Shown in pieces: positions 1-11,199 of a DNA stretch of 64,000 nt (position 1 is its first letter; each line of letters starts with the position of its first letter). Below the pieces are notes generated by a model. It was not told the origin of the DNA and ran no database searches. It saw only the letters and a program-made list of their open reading frames with translations. The translations under genes were made by a program, and so were the position numbers. The stretch comes from Elgaria multicarinata webbii. Lineage: Eukaryota; Chordata; Lepidosauria; Squamata; Anguidae. The stretch covers positions 12,183,501 through 12,247,500 of the forward strand of contig NC_086179.1 of NCBI RefSeq assembly GCF_023053635.1, written 5' to 3'.

Positions 1-648
1 CACTGTAAGCCTCTAGTATAAAATATAGAACCGGTGACTAAAGTTGAGCTTTTGGAAAAAGCATTTTTTTAACAACGTATTAAGTCCTTTTACAATCTGA
101 ATTGCACAATTAACAGCAAGGTATCTCAGTATTATTTTACAATATTTTAAGATAATTCAATATTATAATATTTATATTATTTTAAGATATTCCGAGGAGG
201 CTCTTCTCTTGGTTCTGCACACTTGGAAGGGATGCAAGACAGGGCCTTTCTGGTGGCTACTCCCAGGCTGCGGAAGTTTATTCAAGCAGGCCTTTGGCAT
301 GAAAGCTGATCTGTTGCAGAAGCTGATCTATCAGCTGCTGTTTTATAAGGTAGCATACAATGTAGAGGAGACCCATTGAAATGAATGGGTCTTAACTTAG
401 TCATGACTAATTTAAGTTTCATTCATTTCGTTCATTGAACCACAGAGTTTCTTTTATTGTTGTGTTTTTAATTGTGCTTTGGATTTATTCATTTAATTAG
501 AGGTTTTTTTTTCTTAATTTTGCCCTAACATTTTGCAATGTTTTTGAAAACATTTTCTTTTAAGGTGGCAGGCATGGGAAAGCTTTGTTGGTGCTGTCGG
601 AGGTGCCCATGGGTGCTCACAGATGCTGGGTACCTCTGCACTACAGTC
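1..648. other. AT-rich flank, no gene recognised
   Basis: I see no gene here. The first 200 bases are AT-rich. A short inverted motif built on acccattgaaatgaatgggt, followed by a tcatgacta core, lies near 370-410. A similar motif recurs near 16735-16850 and 17020-17090, so it is a small dispersed repeat. Confidence 0.4.
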
Positions 649-1063
649 TAGGGGTGTGCACGGACCCCCCGATCCGCCCCGCGGGCTGATCCGAAAATTT
701 CAGATCAGGCCCGCTCCGCCACGCGCCGCTCCGCCCATAGTCTGCTCCTCTTCGCCGCGGAGCTCCAGCTCCGAATCGGAGCTCCACAGTGGAGGGGAGT
801 GGCGCCAGGTAAGGCCCCCTCCCTCCTCTCCCTTACCAAGGGGGAGGGGGGCCTTACCTGCGTCCATCCGCGGTCCCTCGGCTTCTTCAATTGAGCCCGT
901 GGCTCAACCAGGAAGTCTGGGCCGCAAGTGCCCGGACGCAGGTAAGGGAGAGGAGGGAGGGGGTTTACCAGGCCCCGCCGCCACCTGTGCGCTTTAAGGG
1001 GAGGCGAAGCACCCCGCTCCGCTTCTAATTCGCCGGTCCAATTAGAAGCGGAGCACATCCCTA
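649..1063. mobile_element. hAT-type MITE, copy 1
   Basis: The element starts TAGGGGTGTGC and ends GCACATCCCTA, an inverted terminal repeat. Its flanks are CTACAGTC (641-648) and CTAGAGTC (1064-1071), which match at 7 of 8 bases and look like an aged 8-bp target duplication. An 8-bp duplication is the hAT hallmark. The inside is GC-rich and fold-back, with no transposase, so it is non-autonomous. The same family recurs at 1623-2172 and 25939. Confidence 0.8.
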
Positions 1064-1100
1064 CTAGAGTCTATATAAATGCCTAGTAGTAAATGGTACT

Positions 1101-1418
1101 AGGGCCAGCCCAAGGCATTTGGCTGCCTGAGGTTCAGGGCAAGATGGCGCTCCACCCATTCCACCTACAGAAGCTGACTGGACTGGCAACTCGATCTTAC
1201 TTAAACAGCGGTGACCAGAGAGCATCGTCACCATCACCTGAGGGCAGAAGACTTGCTTCGGCTACATTGTAAATGCAGCGGTGTCCTCGAATAGAGGGGA
1301 ATTGCCAGGCCCTCAGGTGGAACGGCCAGGGGGGCTGCCACTTCTGCTTCTTACCCAGGTGCAAGCATTTGTCACCTGAGAAAGCCGCCTCACTCTGCCT
1401 AAGGGTAGGGTTGGCCCT
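1101..1418. repeat. MITE-like repeat, GGGCCAGCCC ends
   Basis: The left end AGGGCCAGCCCAAGGC is roughly inverted at the right end (AGGGTAGGGTTGGCCCT). Related sequence with the words 'tgcctgaggc' and 'caagatgg' recurs at 48080-48350 and 53990-54262. It has no coding capacity, and the superfamily is not certain. Confidence 0.5.
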
Positions 1419-1622
1419 GACAGTTACGCAAAGGGAAGAAAGATTGTTTACCTCTTCTTTCTACATCACACGCAGAGAACATCGTCGTCAACAGGTCTTC
1501 CTCACAGATCAGGCTTACTTCAGAGCTTTCATAATCTTTGGCCTCTGTTGGCAGTCTCGATCCTACAATGGGAAAGAGCACTGATCGTTGGCTTACTCTC
1601 CACATGCACTTAGGGAGTAAAC

Positions 1623-2172
1623 TAGGGCTGTGCACGGACCCCCCCGATCCACTTCGGATCCCAATCTGCAACTTTCGGATCGGGTCCACGCCGATCTGCC
1701 AGTGGTCCGCTTCGCTGTGGAGTTCTGGATCCGAATCAGAGCTCCGCAGCGGCAGCTGTGCCGGCTAAGGCCCCCTCCCTCCTCCCCCCTTACCTGCATC
1801 TATCCACGGTCCAGCAGCTGCTTCAACTGAGCCCGAGGACTCAAACAGGAAGACCAGGCCTGGCCTTCCCGTTTGAGTCCTCTGGCTCAGTTGAAGCCGC
1901 GGACGGACCACAGACGGACGCAGGTAAGACCCCCCTCCCCCTTGCCCCCTTACCTGGCTCTGCCGCTGTCGCACAGGCGGTGGTGCCAGGTAAGGCCCCC
2001 TTACCTTTTTTGCGGAGCTCCGGATCGAGGCAAAGGATCTGCCTTCATCTCGATCCGCTCCATGACGCTCCGCTGCCCCCCCCGATTCTCTTCGCCTCCG
2101 CCTTAAGGAGAGGCGAAGCACCCTGATCCGCCTCTGCTTCTCCGATCCGAAGAGAAGCGGAGCACAGTCCTA
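1623..2172. mobile_element. hAT-type MITE, copy 2
   Basis: Same family as 649-1063. Ends are TAGGGCTGTGCACGG and GCGGAGCACAGTCCTA. The flanking 8-mers GAGTAAAC at 1615-1622 and 2173-2180 are identical, so this is a clean hAT-like target duplication and a younger insertion than copy 1. The interior is GC-rich and partly self-complementary, with no transposase frame. Confidence 0.88.
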
Positions 2173-2186
2173 GAGTAAACCTACGT

Positions 2187-2275
2187 TTAGACAGGAAAAA
2201 GTCCTACAACTTCCAGCATGCCTCAGTCAGCATGGCTTTTCTCTCTCTGAACATACGTAGGATTGTGCCCTTAGA
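2187..2275. repeat. Short fold-back repeat (gtttagaca / acatacgtagg family)
   Basis: An imperfect inverted repeat centred on 'cagcatgcctcagtcagcatggc', with 'tcctacaacttccagc' on one side. The family recurs near 9360-9440, 13785-13850, 63100-63275 and 63925-64000. It is a dispersed MITE-like unit without coding capacity. Confidence 0.5.
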
Positions 2276-3534
2276 GGAATAATACAAGAGAGGTTGGCCT
2301 CAGTATACGTTTTTATCAAGTTTTCTACACTGCTTGCACCATACCTGGAACAAAGTGACATAGCCATCAAGTTTTTACATTATTTGAATTATAAAGAACC
2401 AAACAACTAAGGGATGTTTTAAAAACAACGAACATTTAACAATAACCCGTGCCTTCTTCCAAGTCCACCCCTTCTTCTTGCTATTTAGATTGCAGGTTCC
2501 ATGGATCTGTGACATATATTTTTATTTTTTAATATTTGTAGCCTGCCTGTGAAGGTGGCATGTTTTGAATGATTCTTGTGTTGTACACTGCTTTGAGGTG
2601 GTTTTATCCTTAAAGGCAGCTTGAAAAGTAAGTTAAAGCACACAAATATCCTCATAAGACAGATTCTGGTAATAGATAAAATAATAAAAAAAATATGAGA
2701 TAACAATTAAAAAAGGAACACAGGGTATAAAGCCAGCCTAAATTAAACCCATTAGGAAGGACTAAGCAAAACAAATGAGGCTTTGTAGCCCTTTTAAAAG
2801 CAACCAAAGAGAGGGCTTGTTGAAATTCTTGCTGAGCGAGAGCCATAGTGAGGCCCCACCACCGAAAAGACCACCTCTTGTAACTGCCAACCTGGCCTTT
2901 ACTGACAGAGCAGAGCACATAGCTTCTGAGGCTAAGCTTCCAAGGCCCGGAGAAGGTGTGCAGTTCTTCAAATAACCTGTTCCCAAACAATTCGCACTAT
3001 AACTTTTGTTTTCTAAACCATTGTAGGCACTGAAGCTGATACAGCATCAGAACTATCCTATATACTAATAGGAAATTCATTCTCCAAGTGCCAATCTTTG
3101 TAGCCAAAACAATACCATCCAGGCACAAGAAAAAGCTATTGAGAGGCTTGGAGGAACCCTAATTGTTGAAGTACAAAAAGAAATATATTTTTTGGCGGGG
3201 GGGGGGGGGGTGGAACGTAAGGGTGGGGGATAAAAAACGAAACCTGCAGAATGAGTACTGAGCATGCTCAGTGGGTAGAGAATGATGGCAAATTGTTAGG
3301 GAGAGGAAAACTGAAAACTTGGGGGAGGGGAATGGAATGGAATATCATGGAAGAGGCATGGCTGGCTGGAAGAGGAGCACTCATGCAATATTTTGTTGTA
3401 GATGCCACCTAGTCTATTACACATTGGTACTTCTTTCCTGTAAGCTTTCATTTTGGGCCTGAGGCTTTGCCGAGAACTAGTTTTGACCAACCCATTAGAA
3501 AGAACCAAGTCTTTCCCCAGGGCTTGGGTAAGGG
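2276..3534. other. Non-coding, nothing recognised
   Basis: No convincing exon, RNA gene or known repeat was found. A G-homopolymer lies at about 3196-3210. If the minus-strand gene at 3535-4144 has further exons, they may lie here or to the left of the window, but none could be picked out by eye. Confidence 0.35.
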
Positions 3535-3552
3535 TCAACCACCCTTACCCAA
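3524..3552. repeat. Perfect 12-bp hairpin over stop and splice donor
   Basis: TTGGGTAAGGGT (3524-3535) and ACCCTTACCCAA (3541-3552) form a perfect inverted repeat with a 5-nt loop. It overlaps the end of the 194-codon frame and the candidate 5' splice site of the minus-strand exon. Confidence 0.85.
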
Positions 3553-4119
3553 AGAGAGTCTTTTGCTCACAGGAGACCGGAACATACGCTGCGTGGGCTT
3601 CACTTCCCTGGTCAACAAATCAGGGCTCGATGTCAAATAAATATATTCCTGAGAAGATGCGGTCTTCTGTTCTGCATTGGGGGTGGCCAACTCCCCGCGC
3701 TTGAGGAGATATGGAGAACAACACCCCGTTTGGCCAACCAGGAGCCAAGGCCTGCATGCCCTCTCTTTATTTCTGCTGACTGAGAAAGTCTCCGAGCGGA
3801 TATCAGAGACACGCCTGTGACTCGGGGTCGCCATCAGTGGGCACGGGGAGAAGACATTGTCACTGAATGGGCTTAGCAGTTCAGGGTCACTGCCCAGCGC
3901 ATTGCTGTGGTTGCTTGTTTTCGTGGTCCTTTTCTTCAGGATCTCCTCCAGGTTTTTCTTCACGTTGCTCTGCGGGCTGTCAAAGTTCTTGGATTGGAAC
4001 TTTGGAATCTGCAGCACAGGATTCGAGGTCTGATCCATCATGTTGATCGTCTGGAGCTTACGGCAAAGGCTGTCCACCGGGTGATGATGCCGTTTGCCAC
4101 GACTGCTGTCAGAGGACAT
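3535..4119 (-). CDS. Unrecognised gene, exon with ATG (194-aa frame)
   Basis: I do not recognise this protein. The minus-strand frame opens with a true ATG at 4119-4117. It is preceded by a long CT tract and a consensus AG acceptor, which puts the exon start at 4144, so this is a spliced exon with a 25-nt 5' leader. The frame runs 194 codons to a stop at 3535. A strong donor (TTTGG then GTAAGG) lies at 3553/3552, so the coding exon may instead splice out just before the last few codons. The protein is Ser/Pro-rich and basic. It has several proline-directed phosphosite-like motifs (FDSPQS, LLSPFS, FRSPVSKR), a PKA-like RRVSD and a short charged helix (VKKNLEEILKKR). These hint at a cell-cycle or cytoskeletal phosphoprotein, but that is only inference. 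In human the SPX neighbourhood (GOLT1B-SPX-GYS2) has no known gene here, so this may be a gene lost or moved in mammals. Confidence 0.6.
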   Translation of the reverse strand: MSSDSSRGKRHHHPVDSLCRKLQTINMMDQTSNPVLQIPKFQSKNFDSPQSNVKKNLEEILKKRTTKTSNHSNALGSDPELLSPFSDNVFSPCPLMATPSHRRVSDIRSETFSVSRNKERACRPWLLVGQTGCCSPYLLKRGELATPNAEQKTASSQEYIYLTSSPDLLTREVKPTQRMFRSPVSKRLSLGKGG

Positions 4120-4734
4120 CTTGCCCCTTCTTTTCGAAAATTACCTGGGGGGAAAAAAGAGAGAGAGAGAAAGCATCATCAGATGAGCATTTTATAGCAC
4201 GCTCGTTACTGAGCACTCACAGATTTTCGCAGGTCTTATTCATGACATCATCCACCTCCCGCTTGTCTCCCAATTCTTCTGATTATTTTCCCATCTCAGA
4301 AAAAGTCCCAGGAAAATCTGTTTTTTTCCCCCCTGTAGCGAAACATGTTGCCATTTCATGCTGTGTGCAGGAAAAGCAGCACAAAAAACCCCTGCCCACT
4401 GAATGGGCTATGTGGTGTTTTGCTTACTTCCTCTTTCTTCGGTGACTGAAGAAAGAGGAGGCTGCTTGTCCCTATTGTGGGACAAAAGCACAATTCAAAG
4501 TGACGGGCAGGAAACACGATTCCCCACGCCACCCCAGTCTGAATAAGCTCAGCGAGAAAAGAGAAATACAAATTCAGTGACTGTTAATCTTCCTATGCAC
4601 TTTTAATTGCTCTGATATTACAGCCGAAAATACTGTTCTGATATCCAAATGCATAGAAGAATTTTAAAAATCTAGTGGTGTTCTACACTAAGGAGAAACA
4701 TGTTGCTATTAATTTATAACTAAAGGTCTGGGAG

Positions 4735-4927
4735 GGGGCGTGGCTCAGTAGTAAAGCACATGTTTTGCATACAGAAGGTCCTAGGTTCAATCATCAGCAT
4801 CTCTAGGTAGGGTTGGAAAAGTTCTGGCCTGAAACTCTGTGAAGCGGCTGCCAGTCAGTATCAAGAATACAGGGCTAGATGGACCCATGGGCTGACTCAG
4901 TACAAGGCAGTGTTCTGTGTTCCTGTG
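4735..4927 (+). mobile_element. tRNA-derived SINE (GTGGCTCAG family)
   Basis: It begins with an A-box-like ggcgtggctcagtagtaaag and has a B-box-like aggttcaatc. It ends in the shared 3' motif 'tgactcagtacaaggcag'. Other copies are at 12834, 31968, 55788 and, in part, 39000 and 62612. This is a squamate-type Pol III SINE with about 15-20% divergence from the other copies. Confidence 0.75.
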
Positions 4928-5499
4928 TCTCATAGAGCCAAAGATTTGGCCAATTCAAGCCAATATGTCATTCTACCACAGCCACTTCATCTTCCCTACC
5001 TTCTTGGCTCACTGACCTAATCCTCCAGACTTCAAAACTCTCTTGGCAGTCCAACATCACACATCCCATACTGTCTCCAGCCCTCTGTGCAAGGTTGTCA
5101 ATATTCAATTGACGATGCCTTCACCCTGAACACTACGGATGTTTGAACATTCCATGGCTGAAAGGGCTCTCTCGCGGCAAGAGATTGTTTTAGCCATATT
5201 ATACACTTTCTGATGGGTACCGGAACTGATCACGCCATCTCTACTCCCTTCCTTGTAAGAATTGAGAGGCCTGAAAGGCTTGTCACTTGGTCCTCATTTT
5301 AAGGAACACTGGCTTATTTTAGGAATTCAGAAATGTAATGCTAAATAAGGAATCAAGCCTAGCTGAGCTCTAGAAACTCTTCCAAAAAGCAAGACTCACA
5401 AGACACTGAGTAGGAAAGTGATGGTAAAGATTCAGTAGAACATGGATTGTATGACTACATTCAAACGTTTCTCCTCTCCTAACTCACTTACAGAGGTAG

Positions 5500-5604
5500 A
5501 ATCATAGAATAGTAGAGTTGGAAGGGGACTAAAAGGTCATCGAGTCCAACCCCCTGCTCAATGCAGGAATCCACCCTAAAGCATCCCTGACAGACTTTGC
5601 AAGT
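5500..5604 (-). mobile_element. CR1 LINE 3' end fragment
   Basis: The sequence starts with tcatagaatagtagagttgg and continues through the typical 'gagtccaaccccctgctcaatgc' block of the CR1 3' end. Only about 105 bp is left, and it is 5' truncated as CR1 copies usually are. Confidence 0.85.
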
Positions 5605-5731
5605 AGTTAAAGCCACAATTCTAGGAATATTAAGCTAGCTATTAACCTATACAAATGCTACTCAGCAGTCTGTCAGCCTATATACAATGTTCTAAATATA
5701 ATAATTGATGATCACTTCAACCTTCCCCATC

Positions 5732-5850
5732 TGAGAACCCTCCAGATATGATGGACTACAACTTCCATCATTCCCAGCCAGTATGGCCAATGCTTGATGT
5801 GGATGATGAGAACAACAGTACAAGTCATGCAGAGAGCACCTGTTGGGGAA
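5732..5850. repeat. Fold-back MITE (tccagatgtt..ttggactacaac family)
   Basis: A dispersed squamate repeat with 'ccctccagatatgatggac' and 'tacaacttccatcattcccagcc'. Better copies at 35455-35546 and 54764-54856 show the palindromic form. Related pieces lie near 10885-10980, 21930-22035, 28262-28350, 42905-42970 and 45140-45200. Confidence 0.5.
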
Positions 5851-5929
5851 GGCAACTCTACTCCATCTATTGTACTCTGATGTCATTTTTAAAACCATGG
5901 AGGAATTTTTTTTCTTTATTTTAATTTTA

Positions 5930-6190
5930 ATTTTATATACCACTCTACATCCAGGAAAATAGCTCAGCAGTGAAGAATTAATAGGGAAGAAAATAATAAC
6001 AACAACAATGGAAATTCAGGGTGAAGTCCTTTAAAATCAGATTGCAGCAATAAAACCATAGCTGGATAGTCAAGGAAGGTTTGTTTCAAGAACAACAACA
6101 ACTCCAACAGGCACCAAAAAAGGAACAATATTGGTGCGTGCCTGGCATCAAGAGGCAGGGAGTTCCATAGAAAGGGAACTGATACACAAA
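5930..6190 (-). mobile_element. L2-like LINE 3' end, degraded
   Basis: Read on the minus strand it ends with a 'tagagtggtatataaaat' tail, the usual L2-type 3' end. Upstream, the words 'ctttctatggaactccctgcc' correspond to the LWNSLP-type end of L2 ORF2. It is short and diverged. Confidence 0.5.
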
Positions 6191-6411
6191 AGCAAGGGTC
6201 TCCAACACAGTGCCTGCAGAGACTTTTAATGGTACCCATTTAGCTCACCCCTCACTGCCCTCTTTAAAACACTTGTTTTAAGAAAACCCTTGGAAAATGA
6301 AGGGGCAGTCTTCTTTCTCTCCCTTTCTAGCCTTGCTATTTTCCCCTTCCTCCTTTCCAGTCTATTTATCTCCCCAACCCCTCTTTAACTCACTTCTGAC
6401 ACCCAGCACCC

Positions 6412-6903
6412 ACAATGATCTTTATCCTGTGCAATCACTGTGAATTGCATGCAAAGGACTCCAAAGTTTCCCACCTTATAATCTGCTTTGATTGTGAAGT
6501 ACTCCCATGCATCCTGCCTTAATGGTGCTATAAAGCCAAAAGATTCGCCATATTTAGCCCCGACTTTTTGAGCGTATCTTCTGAGCCACCGCTGGGGCGC
6601 AGGACCAGGATTTTAAAGAAATGCTTACATCTGCGTAAGCTTTAAAGATAAAGACACCAAAATTGGCACAGTAATAGATATTAGGGAGTGCTTTAAGCAT
6701 ACCAAATTTGAATTGAATTGGGTTATCCATTGATTTTTTATGATTTTTTTTACATTTCCCCCTGTAAACTCACTTCCTGGTATGCAAAGGATCGCTGTCG
6801 CCCGGTAGCAAAAACAACCACCACCGTGAAAGCTTAGCACTACGGGGATAATCCGAGGGAAGCAGGTACGTGGGATGTGACTACCCACATCTACTACTAC
6901 ACA
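6412..6903 (+). repeat. Unclassified ~500-bp interspersed repeat, copy A
   Basis: This segment recurs in inverted orientation at about 27170-27668. Shared blocks include 'tttgcataccagg' (on the other strand 'cctggtatgcaaa'), 'ttacatctgcgtaag', 'accaaatttgaattg' and 'ctttgattgtgaagta'. No ORF, terminal repeat or poly(A) tail was seen. It could be part of a larger, unrecognised transposon. Confidence 0.6.
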
Positions 6904-7099
6904 TCTACATTTTGTGGAGGTGCCCACAACAGTTTCTCAAATTCCCAAATATGCCCATGGGTCCAAAAAGGTTGGGGAACCCTGCACTAAAGGCTGACCT
7001 CTGAGTGAACTCCAAACAGACTGCAGGTTTACGCAGGTTAGACAGATGGTACAGAAACATAACGGGCTGTAGGACAGCATTCATAGTTCAGCCGCACGT

Positions 7100-7345
7100 G
7101 ACATGAAATGGCATGCTGTGCACTGCATGGGAGGAGTCACACCTTTGTGGCAGAGCACTTTTTTGTTGCCTGCTGAAGGTCTGCATTCGATTCCTGGCAT
7201 CTCTGGGGTTTGGGGGTTTTCTTTTTCTTTATCTTGGAGAGCAGGTGATGGGAAAGGGACCTCTCCTGAAGACCCTGGAAAGTCACTCCCAGACTAGGCT
7301 TCGAGAATAAAGAATCTGACCCAATCCAAGGCAGCTTCCCTTGTT
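7100..7345 (+). mobile_element. Degraded tRNA-type SINE
   Basis: It keeps a B-box-like 'gcattcgattcctggcatc' and the end motif 'tccaaggcagcttccc' of the GTGGCTCAG SINE family. The middle is replaced by a longer T-rich stretch, so it is old or rearranged. Confidence 0.4.
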
Positions 7346-7441
7346 CGCTACAACATCGCAGCGTTCATGCATGTGCACTAAAAAGAAACTAGATCTATCC
7401 CACACCAGAGACATAGCTCAGGCAATTTTAGTCCTGTAAGA

Positions 7442-7627
7442 CCCTGTTCAGACAACATCCTAAGCCGTGGTGGTTAAGCATTTTGAGCTTAACATGATGT
7501 CTTAGCATGTCATGTGAACCATTCCCAACCATGGTGGCTATATAACCATGGTTTAAACACGCTCACTAACCATTTGTTGCAAAAGGGTTGTGACCTAACC
7601 ATGGCTTAGCGTGTTGTCTGAACAGAC
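7442..7627. mobile_element. Small MITE, CCCTGTTCAGACAAC ends
   Basis: The left end CCCTGTTCAGACAACATCC is inverted at the right end (GTGTTGTCTGAACAGACCC). It is under 200 bp with no ORF. A related right half lies inside the SINE at 62612-62880. The short terminal inverted repeats suggest a non-autonomous DNA transposon. No target duplication could be fixed. Confidence 0.6.
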
Positions 7628-8149
7628 CCAAATGAACAACTAGTTTCTGCAGTATTTGCCCCCCCTCCTAATAATTTTGCTAAATTGGGGGGGGGGCGCA
7701 CTGGGCATTTGCCCAAAGTCCTGCCAACAGCACCACTACCCCCGCCAGACATGTTATTTCTAGTGGCCTTAGCAGGGAGATGTGTCGAAGATGGTGCCTT
7801 GGGCACCATTTGGTGGAAAGGCAGGAAGCGAAAAGACCAACAAGATGAAGAAGAAAAAGAAAGCCAACTCTCACAACCAACACACCCTATTCACATTTTA
7901 GCAAGGTATCCCCAAAGGATAAAATAGGGAGAAAGCAGGAGGAGTTACTTTCCACGGATAGCACCCAAATAAACAGGGACCATCCCTGCAAGACTGGGAC
8001 AGATGATAAACATGTAAAAACAGATGATAAACATGACTCAAAGCATCCTTTTGCAGCAAAATAAATATTTTAGAAAGAATAAATATTATGCATTACTAAT
8101 ACCTGTATACCATTCCATATAACAAAAACTGCAAGTGGTTTGCACCCAA

Positions 8150-8215
8150 CATAAACCAGCCAGAGAACTCTGGCTGTGGGGGCGGTATATAAGTGTAATA
8201 AATAAATAAATATAA
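8150..8215 (+). mobile_element. L2 LINE 3' tail fragment
   Basis: The 'agaactctggctgtgggggc' then 'ggtatataagtgtaat' block followed by AATA repeats is the standard squamate L2 3' terminus. Only the last 65 bp or so is present. Confidence 0.7.
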
Positions 8216-8942
8216 ACATATTAAAAAGCAGTATTAAAACATGCCACTAATAAACAAATACAACTACGACAGAAACAAGTAAGTAACAAATAGGATAGTT
8301 ATTTAACATATCCCAAAGAGGTTCGGTAGCTCAAACTTACTTACAGCATATCAAGGCCAGAACAACAAAGGAAAACAACGCATCCCATTTACTCCAAAAA
8401 ATATAATATAAAAATGATGCTTTAAAAAACCAAAAAAATAAATAAATTCTCAGTATTATACCCAGATTGACATGAAAACGTCTTGTCAAACTCTCTTCTT
8501 CTTTTTTAAGAAAAGAAAACAAAGCCTAACTAAACCACTCTAGAAAAGAAACACTTTAATCTCTTTCACCCAAGAAGGCGATGAGGCCTATATCTCATTT
8601 CTAGCAGGAGGTTCCTGAGAGTCTGAGGTGACTCCAGTCCCAGCTGTGGAAGGTCACATGACTCAAAACACCTGAACTTTGTTTCATGCTCAGTAAATGA
8701 CAATTTCCTCCATTTCTGCCTTCATCTTCTTTAGTTGTTAGCTTTGCAGGGAGGGGTTTCTGGCATTGTTTAGCCTTTGGTTTAGAAGAGAGAAAAGAAA
8801 AGAAAAAATTAAAGAGCACCAGTCAGCTTATTTACTTTGGAATAAATCTTGTTCACTCTTATTTTGGAGTAAACTTGCTCGTTTCAATAGGACTGCTTTT
8901 GGAGAAAGTGGTTTAAGGGTGAAACCCTATGCATGCTTAGAC

Positions 8943-9358
8943 TAGGGTGACCAACTGTCAGGATTTCCCCAGATTTGTCCTGGTTTTTGTTCTTTCCATG
9001 GTGTCAGGGCGGATTTTCTATCATTTTCAATAATGTCCTAGAATGACACACCTTCCCCTTTAAGGCTGCCATTAGCATGGCAGGAGGGAATGACATGCTT
9101 TGTGGCACATCATTCCCCCACCCCGAGCTCCAATTGAGGTCTTAAAGGGGAAAGTGGGTCATTCGTGGACATTATAGAAAAGGCCCCAATTGGAGTGGAT
9201 GGTGGTGGTGCAGAATGAAATCCTTTCCCCTCCTCCACTCCAATCGGGTTCTTTAAGGTGGCGGGGGAATAATGTACTTTCTGCAGGACTCAGAAAGCTG
9301 CTTCCCCCCCCACACACTAGGTGTCCTCTTTTTTGGTTTCCCAAATATGGTCACCCTA
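8943..9358. mobile_element. hAT-type MITE (AGGGTGACCAACTG family)
   Basis: The element runs from TAGGGTGACCA to TGGTCACCCTA. Identical 8-mers GCTTAGAC flank it at 8935-8942 and 9359-9366. The 8-bp duplication and the ends support hAT. It interrupts a copy of the gcatgcttagaca fold-back repeat. A second copy at 29590-30289 lies in SPX intron 5. There is no transposase frame. Confidence 0.88.
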
Positions 9359-9439
9359 GCTTAGACAGTCAAAAGTCCTACAACTTCCAGCATTCTCTTG
9401 CCAGCATAGCTGGCTGGGGAATGCTGGGAGTTGCATGAC

Positions 9440-9720
9440 TTTTTTTTATTATTACTGTTACGGCCTTTTCAGTGGTGGCCCCCCAATTATGGAATGATCT
9501 CCCTGACGAGGCTCCCCTGGTGCCAACATTGTTATCTTTTCGGCGCCAGGTCAAGACTTTTCTCTTCTCCCAGGCAGTTAACAACATATGCTGAGTTTTT
9601 AATTGACCCCAGAATAGTTGTTTTAAACGGATATTGTTGTTTTTATGCTTTTACATTTTTGTATATTTCTTTTGAATGTTCACTATTTTTAACCTTTGCA
9701 ATCCGCCCATAAATAAACAT
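9440..9720 (+). mobile_element. L2 LINE 3' fragment
   Basis: Translated fragments match the end of L2 ORF2 (FSVVAPQLWNDLPDEAP-like, then SFRRQVKTFLFSQ-like). An AT-rich 3' untranslated part follows. The same block is found at 62165-62612. Confidence 0.7.
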
Positions 9721-11199
9721 GCATCAGGTTCCGCCCTAAATCCTCTTTGCATGAAAAGCTGTCGTGCAGGACTGGGGAACCTTTTTTCCCCCACACTGAG
9801 GGCCAAACTGCAAAATGGGAAAAGTCTCAGGGGTTACATCTGTGGGGAGGGCCAAATACGATTATTACCATTTTAGCACTACTCAGGAGTAATCAGGACA
9901 AGGCTTCTGCATGTCTACTCACAGGTAAGCAGGACTGAATCACTTGGCAGCACTTTCAAACAGCATTCCTGCAGGGCTACTCACAAAGAAGCAGGACTTC
10001 TGCCTGCAAAACACACAAATGCAAAATCTTTGCATTACCTCAATTCTTTGCAGGGTATTTAAAGATTAATTGTGTCAGGCGCTCAGTTCTCTTTGCTATA
10101 ACTCGCCCCATTTTTTCCAGTGCTTTTAACATCTGTCAGATCCATCATCGGGTTTTCAGGCAACAGAAAACCGTGTCTATTGAATTTCTGCCTGCCACAC
10201 AACTGTTGAAGGCATAGGAGCCCAGTAAGGGTATGGTGGGGAGAAATAAAACTATTTCTATTTCTTGCTATAATTTACTGGTAGGATTTCTGCTTCTCTC
10301 CCAAAGGTGAAAACACTTTATATGTGCACATTTCAAATTGCCCATGGCTTAATACTGAAGCTATCTTTTCAAAGGGACCACAGTGGTTAAAAAATACCTG
10401 TTATCAAACCAGGGAAGGGGGGTGGGAATCAGACAGCTACATGTCCGTCCGTCCCAAAGCAAGGATCCTGTCCTTGGAACGGCATCATGGCAGGTTGAAA
10501 TTCACCAGGAGAAGCTTTTGTAATTATTGCTTGGGGGAGAAGCTTTACCCGTTGAATTTCTGCTCCTGATTGTGATAAGTCTTGTTAAAAGTGCAGGGAG
10601 ACTGGCCAGAAATACAGAGGGAACCTTATTTATGTTGGAAGGGTGAGAAGTGAACTAAAATGATGTTCATGAAGGTTCAGCTGATCGTTATATTTGGGAA
10701 TGGGAAGGTCACTCCTTCCCAATGTTTTTGTTCGGGGGTTTGTTCGTTTGTTGCATTCTCCTGCAAGAATGATCACGAGCAGCCATTTATTACTAGCTTT
10801 TGCTCCAATTATATTTACTATCACCAGTATGGCCAACCCAGTTCCTTTGTTGCTATATTTCTAAGAAGTTGGGAGAAATCGCCTGTTTTGGTTAGATCTA
10901 CAACTTGCATCATCCCTAGCTGGGAGTGATTATGCTGGGTCAGGGATTATGGGAGTTGTGGTCCAACAGGTTCTAGAGGGCAGATCGAGAATTATTTGCC
11001 ATGGAAGCCTGTCCTATGATGCATTTTTTCTCTGTGACTGGCTTGTTGTGGTGTGCATTATGTAGGTTGATAGCAGGAGAAGAGTTGAACATTAAATGAT
11101 CATGCTTTTGGGCAGGGGGTTCATCTCTGTGGCTTTCGGGTTCCTTCTCAAACTTGGGTTTTGAGGGCCTGGTTCATATCCGGGTGTCCAAACTCCTTG

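Noticed and set aside
705-1058. GC-rich frames that could pass for a CpG-island first exon
   Set aside because: The whole stretch lies inside a MITE with its own ends and target duplication, and the same sequence recurs at 1623-2172.
4735-4927. tRNA gene
   Set aside because: The A and B boxes belong to a SINE. The sequence does not fold as a cloverleaf and recurs many times in the window.
10660-10680. ATGAAG followed by GT as SPX exon 1
   Set aside because: The site at 10669 has a poor donor (GTTCAG) and lies 11.7 kb from exon 2. The site at 19019 has a strong donor GTATGT and a TATA-like box at the right distance.
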